A stretch of DNA of 9,258 nucleotides from Clostridiales bacterium (GCA_022791355.1 JAAVYX010000197.1:1-9258), one strand, 5' to 3'; shown: positions 1 through 6,768, numbered from the stretch's first letter. Program-made: numbers and translations. Notes: generated by a model not told the origin, from the letters alone.

Positions 1-47
1 GCAACAAGAAGTACATGAACATGAAGCACCTGGAGGCTTCCCTGTAG
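1..47 (+). CDS. possible 3' end of an unidentified upstream gene (partial)
   Basis: One plus-strand frame reads through the window edge for 14 codons (NKKYMNMKHLEASL) and ends at the TAG at 45-47. The frame is rich in Lys, Met and Leu, as a real protein tail might be, and terminator-like hairpins begin about 75 bases later, as expected after a gene end. The stretch is too short to identify a family. A second frame stays open to about position 114, so the choice of frame is not certain. Confidence 0.35.
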   Translation, partial: NKKYMNMKHLEASL

Positions 48-120
48 GATTCCTCCATTGCTGGCTGACTTCATTCATCCCGGAGCCTGCAAACCAATTT
101 GCGCATAACTGTTGACACTA

Positions 121-173
121 CCCCGGCGTAATTTTTATCTCAGCTTACTGAACGCTTCCGGGGCTCTTTTTTT
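121..173 (+). terminator. probable intrinsic terminator 1 of the tandem cluster
   Basis: CCCCGG (121-126) pairs with CCGGGG (158-163). The stem can extend by CG/CG across a two-base bulge, and the GTAA and TTAC inside the loop can pair. It is followed by CTC and seven T residues (167-173). The loop is long, so strength is uncertain, but the position downstream of a plus-strand gene end fits a terminator. Confidence 0.5.
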
Positions 174-175
174 GT
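129..175 (+). repeat. imperfect direct repeat, copy 1
   Basis: The segment reads AATTTTTAT, then a 10-base insert, then TGAA-nn-CTTCC-n-G-n-GCTC, a T-tract and GT. The second copy at 321-354 shares the AATTTTTAT block. In the later block about 22 of 26 positions match, apart from one T missing from the tract. The offset between the copies is about 180-190 bases. The repeat covers the distal half of the terminator-like hairpin. Confidence 0.5.
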
Positions 176-210
176 ACCGTCCTTACAGCGGCGAGTCGCC
201 GCGGACGGTA
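175..210. other. two-part perfect hairpin between T-tracts
   Basis: TACCGTCC (175-182) pairs with GGACGGTA (203-210). Inside, after a five-base bulge (TTACA), GCGGCG (188-193) pairs with CGCCGC (197-202) around an AGT loop. This makes 14 base pairs with no T-tract directly after. It starts immediately after the first T-tract. Function is unknown; it could be an RNA stability element or a second, independent structure of a processed 3' tail. Confidence 0.55.
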
Positions 211-212
211 TG

Positions 213-241
213 CGCGCCTCGCTTTGTGGGGTGCGTTTTTT
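213..241 (+). terminator. probable intrinsic terminator 2 of the tandem cluster
   Basis: CGCGCCTC (213-220) pairs with GGGGTGCG (228-235), allowing G-U pairs, around a seven-base loop. It is followed directly by six T residues (236-241). Shape and spacing are those of an intrinsic terminator on the plus strand. Confidence 0.55.
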
Positions 242-287
242 CGCATCTGCGTACAGGCAAGCATCTTGTTTGCAATCTCTTGGCAAA

Positions 288-314
288 CGTCCGGTCTTGG
301 CCGGGCGGTTTTTT
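288..314 (+). terminator. probable intrinsic terminator 3 of the tandem cluster
   Basis: CGTCCGG (288-294) pairs with CCGGGCG (301-307), one pair being G-U, around a six-base loop. One G and six T residues (309-314) follow. A second small stem, GTTTGC (268-273) with GCAAAC (283-288), lies just before it and overlaps it by one base. Confidence 0.55.
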
Positions 315-320
315 GATTTC

Positions 321-354
321 AATTTTTATGAATCCTTCCAGCGCTCTTTTTTGT
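321..354 (+). repeat. imperfect direct repeat, copy 2
   Basis: This is the second copy of the element at 129-175: AATTTTTAT, then TGAA, CTTCC, CTC, six T residues and GT, without the 10-base insert. It has the T-tract but, unlike copy 1, no convincing hairpin before it, so it looks like a decayed or partial terminator copy. Confidence 0.5.
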
Positions 355-529
355 TTGGCCGGTTTTTCTGCCGATAAAATTCGACGGCCGCGTTTATGAT
401 ATTCGTTCTGACGGCAATCGCAGCCTATAGGTGCGGCTGCGCCGTTTACGGTTTGCGCATCACAGCCATATCCTTTTGTTGGAAGCGGCGAATCGGTCGT
501 TCTTGGTACGGCTTCCGTAAAAATAAGCG

Positions 530-565
530 CGAAAAGGCGGCTGCTGGAAAGCAGCCGCCTTTTCG
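530..565 (-). terminator. intrinsic terminator of rny (could act in both directions)
   Basis: A perfect 16-bp inverted repeat runs from CGAAAAGGCGGCTGCT (530-545) to its complement (550-565) around a four-base loop. It lies 11 bases after the rny stop codon on the minus strand. The stem begins with an A-run and ends with a T-run whichever strand is transcribed, so it could also stop plus-strand transcripts entering from the left. Confidence 0.9.
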
Positions 566-576
566 TATGCTTAGAT

Positions 577-2118
577 TTATTTCGCGTAATCGATGGCGCG
601 GTTTTCGCGGATGAGATGGACCTTGATCTGGCCGGGGTACTCCAGGTCGCTTTCGATGCGCTTGGCGATATCCCGGGCCACGACCACCATCTGATCGTCG
701 CTGACAACCTCGGGCTTTACAATGATCCGAATTTCCCGGCCAGCCTGGATGGCGTAAGAGCGTTCCACGCCCTCGAAGGAATTGGCGATTTCCTCCAGCT
801 TCTCCAGACGCTTGATGTAGTTCTCGATGTTTTCGCGGCGGGCGCCGGGACGGGCGGCCGAAATCGCGTCGGCGGCCTGCACCAGGCAGGCGATAACCGT
901 CTTGGCCTCCACGTCGCCGTGATGGGCGTGGATGGCGTGAACGACGGCCTCGTTCTCCTTGTACTTCTTGGCTACCTCCACGCCCAATTGGATGTGAGAG
1001 CCCTCGTGCTCGTGGTCCAGAGCCTTACCGATGTCATGCAGCAGACCCGCGCGGCGGGCCAGGGTCACGTCCTCGCCCAGCTCGGAGGCCATAAGGCCGG
1101 AGAGATAGGCTACCTCCATGGAATGGTTGAGCACATTCTGGCCGTAGCTGGTACGGTAGTGCAACCGGCCCAACAGCTTGACCAGCTCGGGGTGCAGATT
1201 GTGGAGGCCGGCGTCCAGCATGGCGCGCTCGCCCTCCTGCTTGATGGTGCGGTCGACCTCGGACTGGGCCTTGCGGACCATCTCCTCGATGCGGGCGGGA
1301 TGGATACGGCCGTCCAAAATCAGCTTTTCCAGGGCGATGCGGGCCACCTCGCGGCGGATCGGGTCGAAGCTGGAAAGGGTGATGGCCTCGGGGGTGTCGT
1401 CGATAATCAGGTCTACGCCGGTAGCCGTTTCCAGGGCGCGGATATTCCGGCCCTCCCGGCCGATGATCCGGCCCTTCATCTCGTCGCTGGGCAGGACCAC
1501 TACCGAGACGGTGGCCTCGGAGGAATGGTCGGCGGCGCAACGCTGGATGGCTAAGGAAATCATCTCCCGGGCTTTTTTGTTGGTGTCTTCCTTAAACTGC
1601 TGCTCAAACTCCAGAATTTTGACCGCTTTGTCGTGGGTGAGGTCGTCCTCCAGTTGGCTTAAGAGATATTCCTTGGCCTGGTCGGCGGTGAGGCCGGAAA
1701 TACGCTCGAGCATCTCAAACTGACTTTTCTTGATCTGCTCGGTTTCTTCCAGCTTTTCCTCGATTTCCCGGCTGCGCTTGTTCAGCTTTTCGCTCTTGGC
1801 CTCTAGATTGTCCATTTTGCGGTCCAGGGATTCTTCCTTCTGCTGTATGCGGCGTTCCTGCCGCTGGATTTCCGAACGGCGTTCCCGCAGATCCTTGTCG
1901 GCCTCGGCGCGCATTTGGTGGATCTCTTCCTTGGCCTCCATCAGGGATTCCTTTTTCCGGGACTCTGCGCCCTTCATGGCCTCGCTGAGAATACGGCGGG
2001 CTTCGTCTTCAGCCGAACCGATGGCGGCCTCGGCCTTTTTGCGCCGGTAAGCGCCGCCCGCGAAAAAGCCGATCGCCAGGCATATTAGGCCGACAATACT
2101 TGCTATCACATAGGGCAT
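577..2118 (-). CDS. rny: ribonuclease Y
   Basis: Membrane-anchored endoribonuclease that starts mRNA turnover in Firmicutes. The 513-residue product has the family order: one N-terminal membrane helix (about residues 3-21); a long charged coiled coil (about 25-185); a KH RNA-binding domain with GRIIGREG at 216-223; an HD phosphohydrolase domain with the catalytic His361-Asp362 (LLHDIGKA), HHGD at 399-402 and Asp417 in AADAISAARPGAR; and the conserved C-terminal region ending AIDYAK. Length matches family members of about 520 residues. The frame is open far upstream, but I chose the ATG at 2116-2118 because it begins the membrane helix and follows an AAGGAGG site (2133-2139). The 14-base spacing is long; an in-frame GTG at 2131-2133 overlaps that site and is less likely. 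It is transcribed alone. Confidence 0.97.
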   Translation of the reverse strand: MPYVIASIVGLICLAIGFFAGGAYRRKKAEAAIGSAEDEARRILSEAMKGAESRKKESLMEAKEEIHQMRAEADKDLRERRSEIQRQERRIQQKEESLDRKMDNLEAKSEKLNKRSREIEEKLEETEQIKKSQFEMLERISGLTADQAKEYLLSQLEDDLTHDKAVKILEFEQQFKEDTNKKAREMISLAIQRCAADHSSEATVSVVVLPSDEMKGRIIGREGRNIRALETATGVDLIIDDTPEAITLSSFDPIRREVARIALEKLILDGRIHPARIEEMVRKAQSEVDRTIKQEGERAMLDAGLHNLHPELVKLLGRLHYRTSYGQNVLNHSMEVAYLSGLMASELGEDVTLARRAGLLHDIGKALDHEHEGSHIQLGVEVAKKYKENEAVVHAIHAHHGDVEAKTVIACLVQAADAISAARPGARRENIENYIKRLEKLEEIANSFEGVERSYAIQAGREIRIIVKPEVVSDDQMVVVARDIAKRIESDLEYPGQIKVHLIRENRAIDYAK

Positions 2119-2497
2119 TTTTGGTGTGTGCACCTCCTTATATAAACCGCTGTTCTTTTTATAAGGCCGCGTGTTACGCCTAAGGCCGGTTTGAAAAAGG
2201 AAAATCGCCGTTTTTTCCGCAGCAGGCGGCGCCCGCCGGAGCCGAAAGCCGGACATACGGATTTTCGCTCGGGGATATATGACGGTCAAAAGAAGGTTCG
2301 CCGCTTCCCGGGCGGAACGCCTTGCAAACGCGCAGGCATATATGCGCAGCGTAGTATTTCCGCGCTTGCCTCTTGCGGCCGCTCGCTTCCTGTGAAAACG
2401 CCGGCAGCTTTTCTCTTTCCAAACCAGGTCTAATGGGTTATGTTCATGTCACGTCCGGCCCGCCACAGCCGGAGGTTTTATGCATATTAACCGCATT
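2119..2497 (-). promoter_or_regulatory. long 5' leader of rny
   Basis: If the promoter at 2504-2532 is the one used, the transcript carries about 380 untranslated nucleotides before the ATG. The stretch holds several short GC-rich stems. Frames within it (for example 13 and 17 codon ATG frames) have no ribosome binding site. A weaker promoter option inside it, TTGACC at 2284-2289 with GAAAAT at 2261-2266 (17-base spacer), would give a leader of about 135 nt. No known riboswitch consensus is recognisable to me. Confidence 0.5.
2131..2166 (-). promoter_or_regulatory. hairpin overlapping the rny ribosome binding site
   Basis: On the minus strand CCTTATA (complement of 2160-2166) can pair with TATAAGG (complement of 2136-2142) around a 17-base loop. 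The AAGG part of the AAGGAGG ribosome binding site lies inside the stem, so folding would reduce ribosome access. Seven mostly A-U pairs make a modest stem that could be opened by a ribosome, protein or cleavage. Confidence 0.4.
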
Positions 2498-2503
2498 ATA
2501 GTT

Positions 2504-2532
2504 ATTTTATGCTCTTATATTTAGCTTGTCAA
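2504..2532 (-). promoter_or_regulatory. probable sigma-A promoter of rny
   Basis: On the minus strand the -35 box is TTGACA (2527-2532), the -10 box is TAAAAT (2504-2509) and the spacer is 17 bases. The predicted start is near 2497. This is the best match in the divergent region on this strand. Confidence 0.7.
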
Positions 2533-2651
2533 GATAAAATAGCTACCCGGACTATATTTCCTGGGGCCGCGGCCTGTGTGAGAGGATGCAAACCGTGCGC
2601 CTTATACAAATCTTACGCCGCGCAAGGGGGGAAAGACAGAGCATTTTTCCC

Positions 2652-2680
2652 TTGAAACTTCCGCGTAAATGATATACTAT
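2652..2680 (+). promoter_or_regulatory. probable promoter of the aminotransferase gene
   Basis: TTGAAA (2652-2657), a 17-base spacer and TACTAT (2675-2680); TATACT at 2673-2678 with a 15-base spacer is an alternative reading. The expected start is near 2687, giving a leader of roughly 50 nt. It faces away from the rny promoter, whose -35 box ends 119 bases to the left. Confidence 0.55.
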
Positions 2681-2703
2681 GGATAAGGTTGAAATTTATA
2701 TAT

Positions 2704-2723
2704 ATACGGCTTGGCGGCCGTAT
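2704..2723 (+). promoter_or_regulatory. leader hairpin just before the aminotransferase ribosome binding site
   Basis: ATACGGC (2704-2710) and GCCGTAT (2717-2723) form a perfect 7-bp stem with a six-base loop. The stem ends one base before GGAGG (2725-2729), so it would border the ribosome binding site without covering it. Confidence 0.4.
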
Positions 2724-2739
2724 TGGAGGTATGAGACAT

Positions 2740-4029
2740 ATGGCCAAGTATACCGAGATGACCAGGCAGGAGCTGACCGAGGAAATGGCCGGCCTGCTCG
2801 CCCGTTACGGAAGCTTTAAGGCGCGGGGCCTCAAGCTGGATATGTCCCGCGGCCGGCCGGGGGCGGATCAGATGGACTTGAGCCGGGCCCTGTTCCATCA
2901 GATCGACGAGGACCCGCAAAGTCACAGAGCCGATTTCAAGAACGCCACCGGCATCGACTGCCGCAACTACGGCGGGCTGGACGGTCTGCCCGAGCTGAAA
3001 AAGCTCTTTGGCGATATTCTGGGCGTGGCGCCCGAGCAGATGATTGTGGCCGGCAATTCCTCTCTCCATCTAATGTTCGATACCATTTCCCAGGCCATGA
3101 GCGCCGGTCTGGCCGGCTGCGAGCCCTGGCTGCTTCAGGGCGGGGTCAAGTTTATCTGCCCCGCGCCGGGTTACGACCGGCATTTCGCCATGTGCGAATA
3201 TTTCGGCATCGAGATGCTCACGGTGGACATGACCGATACGGGGCCGGATATGGACGCGGTGGAGAAGCTGGTGCAGGACCCGTCGGTCAAGGGCATGTGG
3301 GTGGTGCCCAAATACTCCAATCCCGAGGGGATCACCTGTTCCGACGAAACCGTCCGCCGTATCGCCGCCCTGCGGCCGGCGGCCAAGGATTTCCGGGTCT
3401 TCTGGGACAACGCCTATGCCGTGCACCATCTGGAGGACGAGGGGGATGGGCTGCTCAATATCTATGACGAATGCGTGAAAACCGGCAACGAGGATCTGGT
3501 GTTCCAGTTCGTATCCACCTCCAAGATCACCTTCCCCGGCGCGGGAATCGCCGCCGAGGCGGCCAGTCCGGCCAACATAGCCGAGCTGAAGAAGCGCATG
3601 AGCTTCCAGACCATCGGGCCCGACAAGCTCAATCAGTTGCGGCACGCCCGCATGTTCCGCACAGAGGCCGACGTGGAGGCTCATATGCGCCGCCACGCCC
3701 AAATCCTCCGTCCCAAGTTTCAGGCGGTTTTAGACCGGATGGAGCAGGAGCTGACTGGGAAAGGCATCGCTGAATGGACCCGTCCGAAGGGCGGCTACTT
3801 TATCAGCCTGAATGTGCTGGACGGCTGCGCCAAGCGGGTGGAGGCCCTTTGTAAGGAGGCCGGCATGGCGCTGACAGCCGCGGGCGCTACTTATCCTTAC
3901 GGAAAGGACCCGCGGGACCGCAACATTCGTATCGCGCCTACCTTTCCCGCAGTGGAGGAGATGCGGCTGGCGGCCGAGCTGCTGTGTATTGCCGTGCGGC
4001 TGGCGGCTGTGGAAAAGCTTTTGGACTAA
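2740..4029 (+). CDS. PLP-dependent aminotransferase, aspartate aminotransferase type Ic-like
   Basis: A 429-residue fold-type I aminotransferase of the aspartate transaminase Ic/MocR-like group (Pfam PF12897). It would move an amino group between an amino acid, probably aspartate, and a 2-oxo acid in the cytoplasm. Visible landmarks: YGGLDGLPELK (77-87) and AGNSS (104-108) in the cofactor phosphate region; YSNPEG with Asn194; FWDNAY with Asp223 and Tyr226; the Schiff-base lysine Lys262 in STSKITFPGAG; and Arg397 in NIRIAP, the usual substrate carboxylate binder. The ATG at 2740 has GGAGG ten bases upstream; an ATG at 2731 is too close to that site and the frame start at 2689 has none. The exact substrate cannot be read from sequence. 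It forms its own transcription unit with promoter and terminator. Confidence 0.88.
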   Translation: MAKYTEMTRQELTEEMAGLLARYGSFKARGLKLDMSRGRPGADQMDLSRALFHQIDEDPQSHRADFKNATGIDCRNYGGLDGLPELKKLFGDILGVAPEQMIVAGNSSLHLMFDTISQAMSAGLAGCEPWLLQGGVKFICPAPGYDRHFAMCEYFGIEMLTVDMTDTGPDMDAVEKLVQDPSVKGMWVVPKYSNPEGITCSDETVRRIAALRPAAKDFRVFWDNAYAVHHLEDEGDGLLNIYDECVKTGNEDLVFQFVSTSKITFPGAGIAAEAASPANIAELKKRMSFQTIGPDKLNQLRHARMFRTEADVEAHMRRHAQILRPKFQAVLDRMEQELTGKGIAEWTRPKGGYFISLNVLDGCAKRVEALCKEAGMALTAAGATYPYGKDPRDRNIRIAPTFPAVEEMRLAAELLCIAVRLAAVEKLLD

Positions 4030-4175
4030 CCGTTTGGAAAGGGATGCGACGTATAAGCCTTTCCGCGGGACGTTAATGTGAACGTCCCTTGGGCCTTAAT
4101 CCCTTCCCGCGAAGGGCCGCCGTCGCTGAGCGCTGGATGGCCTCGCCAAAATCTGCGCAGAATTGCTGATAGGGA
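4030..4175 (+). other. structured 3' tail of the aminotransferase transcript
   Basis: No gene is visible. Two clear hairpins lie in series: GGAAAGG (4036-4042) with CCTTTCC (4058-4064), and GGGACGTT (4067-4074) with AACGTCCC (4081-4088). A possible third pairs CCCTTC with GAAGGG near 4101-4117. None carries a T-tract, so they are not the terminator; they may protect the mRNA end. Confidence 0.5.
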
Positions 4176-4209
4176 GGACAGAGGGGAAGCCCCTCTGTCC
4201 TTCTTTTTT
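4176..4209 (+). terminator. intrinsic terminator of the aminotransferase gene
   Basis: GGACAGAGGGG (4176-4186) pairs perfectly with CCCCTCTGTCC (4190-4200) around an AAG loop, followed by TTC and six T residues. It separates this unit from the secDF promoter that begins 63 bases later. Confidence 0.93.
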
Positions 4210-4271
4210 CCAAAAATATCCGCCGGCTTTTGTTGGATTTCACCTTTCCGAAGAATTTGCTTCGGTTTCGA

Positions 4272-4300
4272 TTGACTTTACTGGTTAAAACTTATATAAT
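4272..4300 (+). promoter_or_regulatory. strong sigma-A promoter of secDF
   Basis: TTGACT (4272-4277), a 17-base spacer and a perfect TATAAT (4295-4300). The predicted start is near 4307, which gives a leader of about 148 nt before secD. Confidence 0.85.
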
Positions 4301-4306
4301 TAACGT

Positions 4307-4454
4307 CACAAGTGTGCAGACGGATGGTCGCTATTTACGATTTCCTCTCCGGCCAGAGGGGAAGCCGCCGACAGCCCCCGTTTGTTACCGGGCGCGTCCT
4401 CGTTTAGGCGGGGGCGGTATGCGCCGTACGTCAAACATATTGGAGGATTGGCCG
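4307..4454 (+). promoter_or_regulatory. structured secD leader with a possible short upstream frame
   Basis: Two stems are visible: CCTCT (4344-4348) with AGAGG (4355-4359), and GCCCCCG (4374-4380) with CGGGGGC (4409-4415). A 27-codon ATG frame spans 4324-4407; its stop lies one base before the 3' arm of the second stem, and codons 17-19 (Gln-Pro-Pro) form the 5' arm. It has no clear ribosome binding site and starts only about 17 bases after the predicted transcript start. The secD site GGAGG (4442-4446) is not covered by either stem. Confidence 0.4.
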
Positions 4455-5828
4455 ATGAAAAGAGTAGGCAAACCCGCGTTCTTTATCGTCGCGCTCCTGA
4501 TTCTGTCGCTGACCTGCCTGGCCTTTATGGGCGTGAGCAATTATTACGGCGACAACAGGAACGTCTATGTAAAGGGCGCGCAGGACATCCGCTGGGGTAT
4601 TGATATCCGCGGCGGCGTAGAGGCAGTGTTCATGCCCGACATCGATATCGAAAGTATCACCGACGAGCATATGGACGCGGCCAAGGAAATTATCGAGACC
4701 CGCCTTGTCAACCAGAACATCACCGACAGCGAGGTTTACGCCGACAACAAGAATAAGCAGATTATCGTGCGGTTCCCCTGGAAATCCGAGGAGACCGATT
4801 TTGATCCCGCCGCCGCCGTCCAGGAGCTGGGCGAAACGGCCTTGCTGACCTTCTGCGAGGGCACCACCCAGGAAACGGTGATTCTACAGGGCGCGCAGGA
4901 CATTGAAAGCGCAGCCCCAGGGGTCGATCCGGATACGGGCGCTTATGTGGTGCAGCTCAAGCTGACGGGGGAAGGCAAATCCAAGTTTGCCGAGGCCACC
5001 ACCCGGCTGAACAAGCAGATTATTTCCATCTGGATGGACAAGCAGATGATCTCCCAGCCCACCGTCAATACGCCGATTACCGACGGGCAGGCCATCATCA
5101 CCGGCATGGCGGACGCCGAGGAGGCCAAGGCTCTGGCCAATAAGATCAACGCCGGCTCCCTGCCCTTCGCCCTGACCGTGGACGACTCCAAAATGCAGGT
5201 GGTCAGTCCCACTTTGGGCGCCGAGGCTTTGAACGTTATGCTGTTGGCCGGCTGCATCGCCTTTGGCCTGATCTGTATCCTCATGATCGCCAAGTACCGG
5301 CTGCCCGGCGTCATTGCCTGTATCGGCCTGGTGGGCCAGGTGGGCGGCATGATTGCCTGTATCTCGGGCTTCTTCCCACAGATTCCCAGCTTTACCATGA
5401 CCATTCCCGGTATCGCCGGTATCATCCTGTCCATCGGTATGGGCGTTGACGCCAACGTCATCACCTCCGAGCGCATCAAGGAGGAGTTCGCCAAGGGCAA
5501 GACCATCGACGGCGCTATCGACTCCGGTTATCAGACCGCTTTCAGCGCCATTCTGGACGGCAACATCACCAACGTTCTGGTAGCCATCGTCCTCATGGGC
5601 GCTTTCGGCACGCCGGACAATATCTTTGCAAAGCTCTTAAGCCCCATCATGCAGTTCTTCTCCTCTTCCATCACCGGCGCTATCTATTCCTTCGGCTTCA
5701 CCCTGCTCATCGGCGTCGTCTTCAACTTCATCATGGGCGTGGGCGCTTGCAGACTGATGCTCAAGGGCATTTCCAAGTTCAAGGGGCTGCGCAAGCCGTC
5801 TTTCTATGGAGGTGCTAAGAATGCGTAA
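4455..5828 (+). CDS. secD: protein translocase subunit SecD
   Basis: A 457-residue RND-related membrane subunit that works with SecF to pull exported proteins through SecYEG using the ion gradient. Membrane helix 1 spans about residues 8-26, followed by WGIDIRGGV (47-55), the conserved first SecD motif. An extracellular P1 domain of about 230 residues follows, then five membrane helices from about residue 258. The SPTLGAEAL motif (251-259), GMGVDANVITSERIKEE (328-344) with the expected proton-relay Asp332, and DGNITN (368-373) are present. It is shorter than E. coli SecD (about 615) because P1 is smaller, as is usual in Gram-positives. The ATG at 4455 follows GGAGG by 8 bases; upstream in-frame ATGs have weaker sites. 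It overlaps secF by 8 bases. Confidence 0.96.
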   Translation: MKRVGKPAFFIVALLILSLTCLAFMGVSNYYGDNRNVYVKGAQDIRWGIDIRGGVEAVFMPDIDIESITDEHMDAAKEIIETRLVNQNITDSEVYADNKNKQIIVRFPWKSEETDFDPAAAVQELGETALLTFCEGTTQETVILQGAQDIESAAPGVDPDTGAYVVQLKLTGEGKSKFAEATTRLNKQIISIWMDKQMISQPTVNTPITDGQAIITGMADAEEAKALANKINAGSLPFALTVDDSKMQVVSPTLGAEALNVMLLAGCIAFGLICILMIAKYRLPGVIACIGLVGQVGGMIACISGFFPQIPSFTMTIPGIAGIILSIGMGVDANVITSERIKEEFAKGKTIDGAIDSGYQTAFSAILDGNITNVLVAIVLMGAFGTPDNIFAKLLSPIMQFFSSSITGAIYSFGFTLLIGVVFNFIMGVGACRLMLKGISKFKGLRKPSFYGGAKNA

Positions 5829-6768
5829 GACACAGATTCATTTTGTTGAAAACCTCAAGAAATATCTGATCGTTTCCATCGCCCTGATCGTGGTAGGCGT
5901 TGTGATCGCCGTGATTTTTGGGGTCAACATGGATATCAACTTCAAGGGCGGCACCCGGTTCACCTATACCTATTCGGGGGAGATCAATCTGGACGAGGTT
6001 CAGTCCCTGGCGGGAGAAAAGCTGGGCAAGCAGGTGACGGTGGCTGAAAGCACCGACATCGCCGGCACCTCCTCCAAGCTGATCATCACCCTGGTAGGCG
6101 ACCAGTCGGTTACCGCCGAAACCCAGCAGGCCCTAACCGACGGCCTGGCCGAGGCCTATCCGGACAATGCCGTCAAGCTGGGCGATTCCAACACGGTCAG
6201 CCCCACCATCGCCCGCAGCTTTTTTGCCAAGAGTCTTTTCGCCGTGGCCCTGGCCGGTCTGCTGGTCGTGATTTACGTGGGTCTGCGGTTTAGGAAGATC
6301 GGCGGTATCTCGGCCGGCTTGATGGCGCTGGTGGCCCTGGTGCATGACTGCCTGCTAGCCTTTGTGACCTGCGTAATCTTCCGGCTGCAAATCGACGCCA
6401 ACTTTATGGCCGTCATTCTTACCATCTTCGGTTACTCGCTGAACAACACCATTGTTATTTACGACCGGGTTCGCGAGAACAAGCGGCTGCATGCCAATAT
6501 GAAGGTAGCCGAGCTGGTGAACAACAGCGTCAACGAAACCATGGGCCGCAGCTTGTTTACCACCGTTACCACCTTTATCGCCGTTGTGACCGTAGCGATT
6601 GTGGCCGAGGTCTGCGGTATGACCACCCTGCGCTCCTTTGCCATTCCCATGGCGGTGGGCCTGGTGGCCGGCTGCTACTCCTCCATGTGCCTCTCCGGTC
6701 CCCTGTGGGTCCGCTGGATCTGGCACAAGGAAAAGCATCCCAAGAAGAAAAAGACCTCAAAAAAGTAA
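5821..6768 (+). CDS. secF: protein translocase subunit SecF
   Basis: A 315-residue partner of SecD with six predicted membrane helices. Helix 1 is at about 14-34, then NFKGGT (40-45), a small P4 extracellular domain (about 46-130), VSPTIARSF (126-134), and helices 2-6. ALVHD (172-176), GYSLNNTIVIYDRVREN (204-220) and GRSLFTT (242-248) are SecF signatures. The tail is Lys-rich and probably cytoplasmic. Unusually, the SLND aspartate of helix 4 is Asn209 here, while the partner arginine (Arg243) is kept. The start ATG at 5821 sits 7 bases after GGAGGT (5808-5813), inside the secD end; the genes share ATGCGTAA, so translation is probably coupled. An ATG at 5806 would place the binding site inside the gene. 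Confidence 0.96.
   Translation: MRKTQIHFVENLKKYLIVSIALIVVGVVIAVIFGVNMDINFKGGTRFTYTYSGEINLDEVQSLAGEKLGKQVTVAESTDIAGTSSKLIITLVGDQSVTAETQQALTDGLAEAYPDNAVKLGDSNTVSPTIARSFFAKSLFAVALAGLLVVIYVGLRFRKIGGISAGLMALVALVHDCLLAFVTCVIFRLQIDANFMAVILTIFGYSLNNTIVIYDRVRENKRLHANMKVAELVNNSVNETMGRSLFTTVTTFIAVVTVAIVAEVCGMTTLRSFAIPMAVGLVAGCYSSMCLSGPLWVRWIWHKEKHPKKKKTSKK

Larger units (their letters stand above)
48..529. other. gene-free stretch with tandem hairpin/T-tract modules
   Basis: I see no believable gene here: open frames are short, lack ribosome binding sites or are antisense extensions of rny. The first part (121-354) holds at least three hairpin plus T-tract modules and a fourth T-tract, listed separately. 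From 355 to 529 I see only a possible stem of GGAAGC (481-486) with GCTTCC (511-516). The tracts all read as terminators of plus-strand transcripts coming from the gene that ends near position 47. Confidence 0.6.

Noticed and set aside
112..140. TTGACA at 112-117 as a promoter -35 box
   Set aside because: The bases at the proper -10 distance (TTATCT) are a poor match, and any transcript would run straight into the first terminator.
183..707. 174-codon minus-strand frame running out of the rny end
   Set aside because: It overlaps the conserved rny C-terminus in another frame, spans the rny terminator and the T-tract cluster, and has no ribosome binding site.
616..1554. 312-codon plus-strand frame
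   Set aside because: It lies wholly antisense to the strongly conserved RNase Y domains; long antisense frames are expected in GC-rich coding DNA, and no ribosome binding site supports it.
2113..2289. Longer RNase Y form beginning at 2289
   Set aside because: The added residues would precede the membrane anchor, are not seen in the family, and the start lacks a ribosome binding site; the ATG at 2116-2118 fits the known N-terminus.
2180..2433. Overlapping 80-codon frames on both strands upstream of rny
   Set aside because: Both occupy the rny leader, have no clear ribosome binding site and read as random Arg/Pro/Ala-rich sequence; the minus-strand frame begins with TTG.
3070..3702. 210-codon minus-strand frame
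   Set aside because: Antisense shadow of the aminotransferase, whose catalytic motifs are intact on the other strand.
4943..5506. 187-codon minus-strand frame
   Set aside because: Antisense shadow of secD; its apparent hydrophobic sequence mirrors the membrane helices.
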